Assembly: GCA_963930775.1 (NCBI GenBank)
Contig: OZ005691.1
Location: 8,057,000-8,120,999, forward strand
DNA from: Cliona cf. orientalis
Taxonomy: Eukaryota > Porifera > Demospongiae > Clionaida > Clionaidae
Direction: 5' to 3'
Length of the DNA stretch: 64,000 nt
The translations under genes were made by a program, and so were the position numbers. Below the pieces are notes generated by a model that was given only the letters and a program-made list of their open reading frames with translations, was not told the DNA's origin and ran no database searches. Positions 33,744 to 44,505 of this stretch are shown one piece after another. Each line of letters starts with the position of its first letter. Position 1 is the first letter of the stretch.

Positions 33744-35033
33744 CAGTTAGTAGGATATAGATACCAATTAGACAATAATTATTAGTTTTACCTTTGTGGG
33801 ATAAAACAGGCACAAATCAGTTTGTCTCCACTAAGTAATGCATGATAATTTATGTGACTCTGAGTCAATAATTTTTGGTAGCTAGCTATAGGGATGGCCC
33901 TATCATGGCTGCTTAGTGTGTAGGCTTGCTTGAAAAATAATAATAATTATAGTAGTTACCTCTGATAATCTCTAGAATTCTAGCAGCAATCAAAATTAAT
34001 TACAAGGGTCCCCATGTAAGTGTCTGATCTACATTAATTTTACCATAATTCACATTAATTTAATGAGCTAGAAATTTCTTGCAACAATAATATCCCTTTC
34101 ACCCATAATGATAATTATTATATCAACATGCCCCACATAATATGATAGTCTAAGACTACATGTATTTGCTTTCTAAAGTGTCAAAAATAATAAAAAAAAA
34201 TTGCACAAGTTGAAATAATGACAAGTTAATAATTACAATACTGCTACTTTACATGATTACTATCAATTACACTTTAGTATAAATAATCCTAGTGCTAGTT
34301 TACACATTAAAGGATGTGGATACTTGATAATCCTATGGTAAACATACACCGTTTGCAGCACCTTTGGGATAAAAGTGGTGCAATGGTCAAATTAGTTACA
34401 CTGATTATCGTAGAATCATATGTGCATGCTAGATTCAAGAAGTAGTGCTACTACATTGGCGGAGATGATCAGCTGAATTGCCGAATGCTCTCTCTTCCTG
34501 TGATCATGCCATTGACAATAATGGTAACCTCAATGACTGAAGCTATTATGATTGTTACCATTTTTGTTATTTACACTCCCTTTAGGTGATTACTTACCAT
34601 ACTGGATTCTTTTCACTTATCGTCAAATAACCACTGCACCCTCTTTAAAATCATTATAAGAGTAATCTATCCCCTTGTTCTCATCTATACTCATTCTGAT
34701 GTCCGACAAATCCTTAAGAGTTTATTCAAATGTAGCACAAACCATGTAACTCCTGCAAGTAATACTTAACTTCAAGAAATAGGAATGCCATGCACAATGT
34801 CATTATTGTATGTAACTTTTAATTTATAGCTTGTTACACTTCTATAATCAATTTTATGTCCATTAAAATTAATTATTGTAGAGAAAAATTAAATGTAAAT
34901 ACTTGAAACGAACATTTCAGTGAATTTTGGGCATGCAAGGGAATAACTGTCAAGTTTGCGCTATGCTATACATATATTGATTAGCCAAAACTGCACAGAT
35001 TCCTTGCTCAGCTTCAATATTAAAGTGCCTAAT
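33744..35033 (+). repeat. Segmental duplication, short copy
   Basis: Starts TAGTAGGATATAGATACC, as at 39195, and runs in parallel with 39194-42570 through the receptor promoter region, receptor 3' part and downstream flank, ending near AAGTGCCTAAT. It lacks about 620 bp of the receptor coding sequence and the 1.17 kb foldback insertion present in the long copy. Its right end abuts a small MITE (35036-35303). Confidence 0.8.
34425..34770 (+). pseudogene. Gutted copy of the seven-helix receptor gene
   Basis: The sequence jumps from the receptor's upstream region (34310-34420) directly to the part for the third intracellular loop and helix 6 (GGAGATGATCAGCTGAAT; then LPVIMPLTIM-like). Helices 1-5 are missing. 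Downstream it keeps a tail reading LIYTHSDVRQILKS and STNHVTPASNT. It is homologous to 40747-41115. It is a host-gene remnant left by an internal deletion after segmental duplication. Confidence 0.75.
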
Positions 35034-35035
35034 AA

Positions 35036-35303
35036 GGTGAAACGGAAGTCATTAGTACGTATTCGAACAACGCGTGAAAGCGCTAAGCGCATGCATGCAT
35101 GGCGCGTTGCGGTGTAAAAAGTTCGCGAGCACGGGGCCAGCTCCCATCCCTCTCACCTCGTGCGCTCATGTCGCGCATCTTTACCTCGCGAGCACAAGCG
35201 CGAAAATACCGTTTGGTTACGCCTTCGCGATGACGTTGGATTGACCAATCAGGCTTGAGCGGGTCACCTAGGAATTTAGACGGGCGGTTCAACTTCCGTT
35301 TCA
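35036..35303. mobile_element. MITE with TGAAACGGAAGT ends
   Basis: The left end TGAAACGGAAGT and the right end ACTTCCGTTTCA are perfect inverted repeats bounding a GC- and CpG-rich 267 bp stretch, unlike the AT-rich surroundings. It forms the upstream promoter region of thiaminase I-like copy 2 and holds a CCAAT string (about 35245). No target duplication was identified. Confidence 0.6.
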
Positions 35304-35335
35304 GAGCACCAGCACTGGATTTCGACTCTATAAAG
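35245..35335 (+). promoter_or_regulatory. Putative promoter of thiaminase I-like copy 2
   Basis: A CCAAT box (about 35245) and TATAAAG (35329-35335) lie 70-160 bp upstream of the ATG at 35406, a plausible core promoter layout. The CCAAT box is inside the MITE at 35036-35303. Confidence 0.5.
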
Positions 35336-35405
35336 GCACTGTATATATGCCGTCCGCAGCTACTTTCGTCTGGATCATAGCTAATTCGGCAGAAAAGCGT
35401 GAGAA

Positions 35406-37484
35406 ATGGATCGCAACCTAAATGAACAGCCTCTTCGAGTGTCTATATTTCCTTATATTCCTGATTTAGCTGGCGATCATCTTTCAGGCTTGAAACAATA
35501 CATAGCACAATCTTTTGAAGCTGAGACGGGAATTAAAGTAATAGTGGAGAGTAAGGCTGAGCCTTACGCGTTGGGTTCGCTGAAGTCGAAGTACCTCTCA
35601 TCGAATAGCGAGTCTTACGACATTATCGAGCTCGACACGATTCTACTAGGAGAGCTGGTCAAGTCTGGCCATGTAAAGGAGATTGACCATACCATAGATA
35701 ATAGAGGAGGGAGGAGGGATTGGAAACGCGCATTGCCGCCTATAGTGACGTCACGGAGGATGCTCGACACGGCACGCCCCCCTTCGCGATGATAATACAG
35801 GCTGTACACTACAGTATAGTAGGCCTTATATGGTGTCATATGGCCTTGTAGCCGGACTAAACCTAGATCTATGGCTAAATCAAGCGTGGGGAGGAAAACC
35901 AAGAATCGAAACGCGATTTTGAACTGTCATTTTTATGTTTTACCTCGTATAAAACTTTGTGGAATTTTCGTTCGCTATCGGCGAGAGAACTGGAAGTGAG
36001 AGCGATTGGACAGTGTCTGTGGCTGCCTACCATGTGCTTTAGAAGCATCCGCGAGCTTTCTGGGGATAGCACTCGGGTCTGCGAGCTTTATTAACAGCCC
36101 GAGTCATACTCAGATTGAACTTACCTGAGCTTGTTTGGCCCTTGTTGCGCTTGATTAAATGAAGCACTGTATTTCAGGTCGTCGTTAGCACTCTTTGGCT
36201 GATACTGAATCTATCGAGGCATTTAACGAAGGCCTTCACTGCTCGCAGGTCCCAGGAAAATACCACAAGGCCAAATGGCAGCCCACCTACAAGTCTATTC
36301 AGAAAAGGTGCCTGATTCTTTCTTCTTTTGACTTCAGGACCTCGGGCGAGTCGGCTACAATGCACAAACACTCTCTCGAGGGCAATAAGTGCAGCCTTTG
36401 CGGTGTAGCGAAATTGTGCGATTCGCGAACTTTTGATAGAGTCACGTGACCGTGTCGAGCATCCGCCGTATACACGTACAAGCGTTTCCAATCCCTCCTC
36501 CCTCCTCTATTATCTATGACCATACGGAAATGAAGATCGATATCGAACCCTTCTTTGATTGGTGCAAAACATCAGCTACAGTTAACAACAACCTCTATGG
36601 AGTACCAACACTTCAGTGTGCTTCATTTCTCATGGAGCTTGTCTCCCAAGGCCATAGTCCGAGACAACCACTATTACTTGGCGAATGGCAGTCGTTCTCG
36701 GAGCTTAAAAGAGCGCTCGATGCACAGGAAAATTCTGGTCATCGAGTATTGATGGCTGGTGATTTTCGAGGCAGCTGGGGATTACCCATGTTCTATCTCC
36801 AGGCCTACGTTGATGAACACGGCAAGGGGAGCGTTTACGAAGGCATTGATGCTCCTGTTGAAGACGAAGAAAAAATTGACCGTAATCTCAAGGAATATAC
36901 CGATTTTGGAGCTCTTGCTGATGGAAAAAATCCCGACACTGACGGCAAATTTCATGCAGATCATAGTGCTCTCGTTGATGAAGTTGTTGAATCTCAACAC
37001 ATTCTCATGTATTCATACTCGGAAGGTTTAGGAGAAGCGCTTTATCGAGCTTCAAGCAAGCAAAAACAGAAGAAGGTTTTGGAAATTATTTCACCCCCTT
37101 TAGGTGAACATAATTACCTTACTACTTATACTGACGCATTGGTAGTCAACAGTTGTAGTGATCCAAGGAAAGCCGATGCAGTTGCTAAATTCATTAAATT
37201 TTATACGTCCCTTGATTTTCGTAGCTACCGCTTATGCATTCGGTCGTGACTTGCCAATGAGAGTACACTATCCACGCTATGTCTTACCAGCTCGCAGAGA
37301 TTTCTTTACAAGCACATTTGCAGCGAATGATGATTACTACAAATCCTTTTTTAAAGTTCTTAGACAGCATGGAATTCCAGCTCCAAACCACGGCATTGAC
37401 AAGAAGCACATTGAATTACAAAAACACCTACAGAAGCTCCTGGGATTTGACCACACAGGTAAATGCAAGACCCAGATTAAATGA
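35406..37484 (+). pseudogene. Thiaminase I-like gene (copy 2), interrupted by a DNA element
   Basis: The N-terminal part (35406-35692) starts without a signal peptide and reads LRVSIFPYIPDLAG, then SYDIIELDTILLGELVKSG, very like bacterial thiaminase I. An 825 bp element (35693-36517) follows. The gene resumes at 36526 in the same frame with LYGVPTLQCASFL, whose Cys codon (36617-36619) is in the catalytic position. Next come DFRGSWGLPMFYLQAYVD, ILMYSYSEGL with the Glu codon (37022-37024) at the base position, TTYTDALVV and RYVLPARRDFF. The last 80 codons are in another frame than the body, changing near 37220, so a small indel or sequence error is likely there. Without the insertion the length would be about 415 codons, as in the bacterial family. 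No intron. Lack of a signal suggests a cytosolic form. It is probably a recent pseudogene or a polymorphic insertion allele. Confidence 0.78.
35693..36517. mobile_element. 825 bp DNA element inserted in thiaminase I-like copy 2
   Basis: GACCATAC is present on both sides (35685-35692 and 36518-36525), an 8 bp target duplication as made by hAT and P elements. The terminal inverted repeats match perfectly for 36 bp (left from 35694, right to 36517; outer part ATAGATAATAGAGG), then partially further in. A second pair of inverted blocks, GGATGCTCGACACGG (35756) and its complement (36452), lies inside. No transposase; non-autonomous. Confidence 0.85.
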
Positions 37485-37680
37485 TCTTAATTAACAATGA
37501 CTACAGATGCGTACGGTTGTAGAGCAAAGATTCTGAAGTAACTTGTTACTATAGTATGAACTTAGTAAAACCTTTGTAGTATACGTAGTACTAGTTATTT
37601 TAAACTGAACGGATATTCAAGTATAATAATATTATAGTAGCTACTATATAATAGTGATATTATAGTATGTTATGTTTTAC
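37485..37680. other. 3' flank of thiaminase I-like copy 2
   Basis: Short AT-rich stretch with nothing recognised. Confidence 0.3.
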
Positions 37681-39193
37681 ACTTTCACTGCAAATCGTAG
37701 GCGGAGAGGTTGCTGCAATCATGGCGATTTTAGTGCGCATGTCTGTCTGCACTATATATGTGTATCATCTGTGACATCCCTGTGTTCACTGGTAATTATA
37801 TTAATATGAGGATTAATTTATTACCTGGTGACTGCCGCAGTGGGCAATTGTAACACTGTCACACCATCACTTAAACCAGTCTGGTACAAGTACTACTGTA
37901 ACAGCATATTTATTATACCAGCAGGTGTATGAGTGGTTAACTGCTTGTAAACATGAAGACGATGTCACAAACACAAGCATATAATGAAGCACTTCATGCA
38001 CCGAAACCCTCGGCATGTTACGGTAGCAATAGTTATATACTATAGCCTATACATAATTATGTGCGGCTCAGCCCAATTAGTGTGATATGCATGCATATTA
38101 TAATACTATTATTAGCTATAATAATAATATTATGGTGCATGCTCATGAATACATGTGTGCACACGTCCACACATTTAAAGTTGCATGCACGGGTGGGTTA
38201 GTGCACAAGTGTATGTGCATGGCATTGTGTAGTACGTATACACATATATTATTATATGCACGGAATTGTGTGTGTATAGCTATCTGCTTTCATGTTTGTA
38301 TGTTAAACTTTGCACGTGTTTGCTTGTACAACATCATATACAGTATGTGTTCACAGTGTGTGTGTGTGTAGTGTGCCATTGCATGAATGTGTGTTTGTAA
38401 GCAAACTTAGCTATGTATATATCAAGTTGTCGGAGTGTTTATGTCCATGGGTTTGTGACATTGCTTACTATTTTATGACGGTAGCAATGTGTGTATGGTG
38501 AGAGCATGTTATTCCTGGACCAGTAATATTATTAGAATATTGTATTATATATATACCAGGATTGAACCCATGGTTGGTTTACCTCAGTTGTACTTGTTTT
38601 GCATGCTCCAGGTTCACCATCTGGTCACAAAAAGGTAGTAAGTAATTTGAGCCTTGACCATCAATCATACTGAATACAGGGTATAATAATTAACACTTAG
38701 TCTAGAAGTAAAGCTTCAACTGACCACCAAGCATTTGAAACAGCCATGAAAACCTTGGAAACCACTGGTACTGTTCAAGTCTCTTCAGAGTCAGTGCATG
38801 GTATAGGAGTAAGGGAAAGGCACCTGGCTATGTCACTATACAAACTGAAAGCTTCTGTGATAACCTAAACTGAATTATGCACTTGAGAGCCACTGCCTGT
38901 TTGCACTCAGTCACTGCACTGACAACTGCCAGATTTGTAATCAGTCATGTAGCTGAGGTAAGAGCCATGTAAACACAGACAGGCAACAGCTGCACACTAC
39001 TACACCGCTGGGCAGGACTTACATGACCACTATTCCTTTGTGTCCGGTATACCTCGAATGCGTACTTTCACTCAGACGACCTTATACCATTTTGCATAGG
39101 AGGGTTGCGACAGACGGACGGACGGACGGACGGACAGACAAAAATCGCCAAACGATTGCAGTAACCCCTCCGCCTACACTTTGCGACGAGGGT
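37681..39193. mobile_element. 1.5 kb inverted-repeat element
   Basis: The left end holds GTAGGCGGAGAGGTTGCTGC (about 37698) and the right end holds its imperfect complement GCAGTAACCCCTCCGCCTAC (about 39158), with GCGATTTT/AAAATCGC and GACAGAC-type tracts further in on both sides. GACGGACGG tandem units lie at 39113-39133. The interior (38040-38500) is rich in TGTGTG and ATGCAT patterns. No protein. Its right edge coincides with the start of the duplicated receptor segment. Confidence 0.6.
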
Positions 39194-39324
39194 TAATTAG
39201 TAGGATATAGATACCAATTAGACAATAACTATTAGTTGTACCTTTATGGAACAAACGGGCACAAATCATCTTGTCCTCCACTGAGTAATGCATGATTATG
39301 TGACTCAATAACTTTTTGTAGCTA

Positions 39325-39612
39325 GGGATGGTCGGGATAATAGCACCAATGATACCATAGATACACAGATTTTTTTATATATAGTTATATATTCACGCCC
39401 TAGAATTAAAGTTATGGCTCTTTGAAGTTTGTATATTATAGGAAGCCATTTATTTGCAATGTTTGCCCAGAAAAATCTTATGGGTGTATGGGGTATGTAG
39501 ATGATTTTTTTTTAACATTCTGTATTGGATGCCTGCATGCTTGCATTGTAGGGCTCTACTAGCTATAATATTATGCATCCAGCTTGACTATGTGGTGCTT
39601 TCCGAACACTTC
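39325..39612. repeat. Dispersed repeat, copy 1
   Basis: Contains TTAGAATTAAAGTT-like, CTTTGAAGTT, TTGCATTGTA(G/T)GGCTCT and CTATGTGGTG strings in the same order as 51590-51830. It is absent from the short segmental copy (near 33890), which supports insertion after duplication. Confidence 0.55.
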
Positions 39613-40127
39613 TTTCTTGCTTGAAAAATAATTATTATTATAGTAATTATCTCTAAATTAAATTAAAAATAATCTCTAGAATTCTAGCAGCAATCAAAAT
39701 TATTTACAGGGGTCCCCATATAAGTGTCTGATCTACAGTTACCATAATTATTCACATTAATTTAATAAGCTAGAAATTTCTTGCAATAATAATATCCCTT
39801 TCGCCCATAATATTATATCAACATGCCCCACACATTATAGACTATTTGCTGTCTAAATTGTCAAAAGTAGTAAAAAAAATTGCATAAGATCAAACAATGA
39901 CAAGTCGATGAATAATAATTACAATACTGCTACGTCACATAATTATTGTGATTATTATCAATCACACCTTAGTATAAATAATCATATATAGTGCTAATCT
40001 ACACATTGCAGGATGTGGATCATACTTGATAATCCTATATTATAATATGGCAAACCATTAGTGGCACCTTTATGATAAAACTGGTGCTACGATCATTTTT
40101 GTTGCACTGATTATTGTATATAGAACG

Positions 40128-40934
40128 ATGAAAAATAATTCACTTTTTAATGGCTCCAATGATACCCAGGAGTTTCCTTACTGGAGACCAACTCCAGCCA
40201 TAACTTTATTCAATGAAATTCTTGTGACATGTTGTGTGGTTTGCCTTTATCTTTTTCTGCTGGTGGTGCTGCTAAAAATCAAGAAGAGCCACTTTCAGCC
40301 GTTGAATATTGTGCATATGTCAATACTTATTTCTTCAATTCTTGACGATGTCATACGGACGATATTGATTGCCGTCTATACACCTTCAGTCTACCGGAAC
40401 TGTACATGTTCTCAAGAGTTAAGCACCATTTTTGCTACCGTAATCATGTTCAGTCTTGTATTCCGGCCACTCCCTTTAGCTAGTCTAGGAGTATTGCAAC
40501 TTTTGACTATTGTCGGCATAAAGAAGTTTGCTAATGTCAAGACTGCTTCTGGTATGATTGCACTCTATGTTGGTATCAGTTCAATCTTCGTAGCTTCAAC
40601 CATTCATCTTGTGCATAATAGTGGGGAGTTACTCGTTTGTTTTGAAAGCTATTGCCCCAACAGCGGACGTGACTCTGGTATAGGTACTCTTATCACTCTT
40701 TTGATTGTCATAATTTTCAGTTTATTTATTCCGTCCTTGGCTGTTACAATCCTAACATCTACATGGTCATGTGCTAGATTCAAGAAAAACTACACTGGCG
40801 GAGATGATCAGCTGAATCGTCGAATGCTCTCTCTTCCTGTGATCATGCCATTGACAATAATGGCAACCTCAATGACTGAAGCTATTATGATTGCATTAGT
40901 TACAATTTTTTTTATTTACACTCCCTTTAGGTGA
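40128..40934 (+). CDS. Seven-helix receptor-like gene, last helix out of frame
   Basis: A 268-codon frame with six clear membrane segments: about residues 23-50, 62-86, 100-133, 140-163, 185-213 and 234-264. Cysteines sit before helix 3 (CTCSQE) and in the second extracellular loop (CFESYC). N-glycosylation sites lie at the N-terminus. The basic loop RFKKNYTGGDDQLNRRMLSLP precedes helix 6. It resembles the lineage-specific rhodopsin-like receptors of sponges, though helix 3 lacks an obvious DRY. The frame stops after YTPFR, yet the next frame continues GDYLPYWILFTYRQII, like helix 7. The tail HSDVRQILKSLFKSS lies in yet another frame after a 4 bp difference from the 34 kb copy. Both copies share the first frame change, so it predates the duplication, or there is unusual splicing. 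Ligand unknown; possibly a pseudogene. Confidence 0.65.
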   Translation: MKNNSLFNGSNDTQEFPYWRPTPAITLFNEILVTCCVVCLYLFLLVVLLKIKKSHFQPLNIVHMSILISSILDDVIRTILIAVYTPSVYRNCTCSQELSTIFATVIMFSLVFRPLPLASLGVLQLLTIVGIKKFANVKTASGMIALYVGISSIFVASTIHLVHNSGELLVCFESYCPNSGRDSGIGTLITLLIVIIFSLFIPSLAVTILTSTWSCARFKKNYTGGDDQLNRRMLSLPVIMPLTIMATSMTEAIMIALVTIFFIYTPFR

Positions 40935-41138
40935 TTACTTACCATACTGGATTCTTTTCACTTATCGTCAAATAATCACCCTCTTTAAGGTCATTGTAAG
41001 AGTAATTTACCCCCTTGTTCTCATCAGTCTATACTCATTCTGATGTCCGACAAATCCTTAAGAGTTTATTCAAAAGTAGCACAAACCGTGTAACTCCTAC
41101 AAGTAATACTTAACTTCAAGAAATAGGAGCACCACAAT

Positions 41139-42307
41139 TATGGCATTCCAACACTGACAAAATTGGCAAGCTCAAATATATGGTCAAACTTGAGTCAGAT
41201 ATATGGTCAAACTCAAATATGTGGTCAAAATTGTTGCCTATATATGGTCAAAGCCAAATATATCGTCAAATTTTATATGATCAAACTCAAATACATGGTC
41301 AAACGAAATTTATGGTCATTTTTCCCATATATGGTCAAACATGCAGCAAATATATGGTCAAAATTCAAGAAAATCCCCTTACATAATAGTCACGGATATG
41401 ACGTATCTATTAGTTAATTGGACCGACGTGACGTCAACAGAATCCGCGTTTGCGAATAAAATTCGCGATCGCGCGCACAAACGTACACTCACGATCCTTA
41501 CCTTATGTAGTCTCGTTCACGGACCGGCCCCCTTTAGGGCGGAGTCTGGGGACTTGATCATTTCGCTCCGCTCCTACGTGGGAGGGCTGGTGCGCGAGAC
41601 TAGGTACAATCGGACATTGTATTGTATGGCAAAGCAGTATGGTAAGTATGAATGAAACTCATCCTGAAAGAACTGAACGCTGCGGTGGGAGCGGTCTGGT
41701 TTCGAGACTAGTCTTACCTGGGCTAGCCTTATCCCCAGGCCCTCTCTCGATCTCCCAGTATTTATTATGAAAGATAGAGAGAGGGCCATGGGACACGGCT
41801 AGCTCAGCTAACCTTACAATGTCCGATTGTACCTAGTCTCGTGCGCCAGCCCTACGATCTACGAAGGAGCGAGATGGCCAAGTCCCCAGACTCCGCCCCA
41901 GAGGGGGCGGGTCTGTGAACGAGACTACATGTACATAGCGGGTAAAGGATCGTTTGTGTGCGCGATCGCGAATTTTATTCGCGAACGCGGATTCTGGCTA
42001 TGATTCTGTTGACGTCACGTCGGTCCAATTAACTAATAGATACGTCATATCCGTGACCATTATGTAAGGGGATCTTCTTGAATTTTGACTATATATTTGC
42101 TGCATGTTTGACCATATATGGGAAAAATGACCATAATTTTCGTTTGACCATGTATTTGAGTTCGATCATATAAAATTTGATCATATATTTGGCTTTGACC
42201 ATATATAGGCAACAATTTTGACCACATATTTGAGTTTGACCATATATCTGACTCAAGTTTGACCATATATTTGAGCTTGCCAATTTTGTCAGTGTTGGAA
42301 TGCCATA
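41139..42307. mobile_element. 1.17 kb foldback element with AATATATGGTCAAA repeats
   Basis: Left arm 41139-41621 and right arm 41815-42307 are long, imperfect reverse complements. The outer part of each arm is a run of about nine ATATGGTCAAA-type units; the inner part is GC-rich (GCGATCGCG, GACGTCA, GGAGTCTGGGGACTTG). The central 190 bp has its own small inverted repeat (GCCCTCTCTCGATCT and a near complement). No protein. The paralogous site at about 34780-34810 is empty, giving its boundaries. Confidence 0.85.
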
Positions 42308-42570
42308 CACAATGTCATTAACTTTATAGTTGGTCACTCAATTTCGATAAATAATATTATTATTGTGGAGAAAAATTTAATAGTAATGTGAATACTTGAA
42401 ATGAAACTTTCATTACTTTTAGTGAATTCTTTAATTTCGAACATGACAGGGGAATAACTGTCAAGTATGCGTGCTATACATACTATTAATTAACCAGAAC
42501 GGCACAGATTCCTTGATCAGCTTCATATTATTATCGCTATTTTCAATATAAGTGCCTAATGGAACTATAA

Positions 42571-43862
42571 TTATTATAAAGATGTACATGTGTCTCCTAA
42601 TGAAACCATTAATTATACTACTGTAACATTAGCCAATTATACTCATTCACCACTTTGGTATACGTATGACTAGGTTCCTAAATCTTCAGTGATTGTGTTT
42701 TGCAGCCCATTGTGAAGCTTAGAAAAGATCCTTAATAATTCCTATTCAGAGAGCTATACCAAAATAAGAACTGGTTGCCCTGGCACCTGCTTTAAATAAA
42801 ATTTTTGAATAATCATGCATTCTGATAATATTGATGATACTCATAGATCTGTATTCTCACAGTTCGGCTTCCAACAGGGCTTAGCAACTCATTGACAATT
42901 GTGCATTTAGAACACATCTTGACAATGTGCTCTAATCATTCAGATAATCATAAAAAGAGATTTAAGTATGAAGTTTGGTGTCTCAGGAAGCAACAGGAAC
43001 ATATCAAATGGGAACAACTAAGTGCTGCTCTCTTTCAATCCAGGTACTGCCAGACAAAATTTTGGAAAATAGTTCACAACATTATCAAGTCTGCTATACA
43101 AAGATATATCTTCCACTGCACCAACTCTAGACAAGTGCCCTTGTGACGTTGACATCACAAACTCCTGGCTTTTAATAAATTTTTACATGTAGTTCAACTC
43201 TATATTATGGTATGCCAAATTAGGATCAATCGAGACTACCTTTTGCAGATTCTGAGTGTATATATATAGCTACCAGAGGTAAGAAGGTTACTATTATACA
43301 TTAATAATATAGGATCTTGGAAGTTTCTCATTAATGAAGGTTCAAATTCGAATGGGAGAATGACATTGTAGTCTTTATATAGTGTTGCATTGATAACTGC
43401 TGTTAGACAAATTTCAAGTTAATTGTTTGCATGATGTATTAAAACATTGCTGATTCACATGTATAGGACCTTGAGGTGTCAATCGATGGCTATATACTTT
43501 GATTTGCTGATACTCTTGGTAGCACACTATATCCAACCATAATTCATAAGACATGTAACCAGGTGCAATAACATTATGTTAATTTGTTTGACACACGTTT
43601 GTACCACATACCTAGTCCATCCATAGCAGTAACTGTTACTAGTTTAGCAGTTGTCTGGCCATGTATGAGAATTATTCATTAATGGACAGACCTTGAGAAT
43701 GGAATGTGAATTCAAAATCAATTTATGCGCATATTCTGCAAGTTTCAGATAGTTGCATAATATATTAAAAGAGTACATGACAATAATCACCAGAATATAT
43801 TAATATCAATGGAGCATTATGTAATGCTATACAGTACAATGATTATCAAAATTGTTAACTTA
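42571..43862. other. Non-coding region
   Basis: No supported gene. The frame at 42892-43146 (AFRTHLDNVL-like in another frame) might be a retro-derived scrap but is too weak to call. Confidence 0.3.
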
Positions 43863-44310
43863 GGGCCTTGTCCAAAGTCCTTGTGGAAAAATTAACGTCA
43901 TTATGATGTTAACGTTAACATTTTACCCCCCCCCCCTCTTCCCCCCACTCTCTTAACGTCACAGCTTTTCAGCATAGATTCAATACTGAAACTCTGATTC
44001 TGCTCCATTAATAGCCTACACATTCGGTATTCTACAGTGCTGCTATGTCTTCATGGATTCATTGCATACCTTTGCTTCTTTAACAGTTTCTTGCTTGCAT
44101 GTAGCTGCGTGCACACTTTTAGTTACGTAGTGCTCGATATAGCTGTTACTAAAATGCAAATCTAGACTTGTTCAACCACAAGAATGCATATTAATCACAA
44201 CTAAAGCTAAAGTCTGCTGACAATGCAGTTGTAAAACGTCATGGACCAAGATCCCCTCCCCAACGTTATAATGATGTTAATTTTTCCACAAGGACTTTGG
44301 ACAAGCCCCC
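43863..44310. mobile_element. Harbinger-like MITE, copy B
   Basis: The ends GGGCCTTGTCCAAAGTCC and its complement are flanked by TTA (43860-43862, 44311-44313). It is longer than copy A because it keeps an interior segment (about 44055-44210) that copy A lacks and copy C has. C-rich tract near 43926-43949. Non-coding. Confidence 0.8.
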
Positions 44311-44505
44311 TTAATGTGCAGCACCCAAAACAATAATAATCATGACTACAATAATATTATTATATTATATATTGACTATAAAGCTAGCTACATAACTGTA
44401 TGAGGTGCCTACTTGTATTGTATAATACTACATATAAAAAATGCAAGCAAAAATCAGTGAAAATTAAAGGAACACTAGAGCTACAATAATATATTATATA
44501 TTACT

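Larger units (their letters stand above)
39194..42570 (+). repeat. Segmental duplication, long copy
   Basis: Parallel to 33744-35033. Relative to the short copy it has the receptor helices 1-5, a roughly 290 bp insertion at about 39325-39612 (a dispersed repeat also seen near 51590-51830), and the foldback element at 41139-42307. Orientation is the same in both copies, so it is a direct duplication about 5.5 kb apart. Confidence 0.8.

Noticed and set aside
29181-37484. Idea that the thiaminase I-like genes are bacterial contamination
   Set aside because: One gene has a spliceosomal-type intron and a signal peptide, the other has TATA/CCAAT elements and an animal-type MITE insertion, and both are embedded in repeats seen elsewhere in the window.
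38087-38501. Cysteine-rich open frames in the TGTG-rich stretch
   Set aside because: Simple-sequence translation (CVCV patterns) inside an inverted-repeat element.
41163-41655. Open frames in the foldback arm with repeated IYGQ or WSN units
   Set aside because: They translate the ATATGGTCAAA repeat and appear in mirror form in the other arm.
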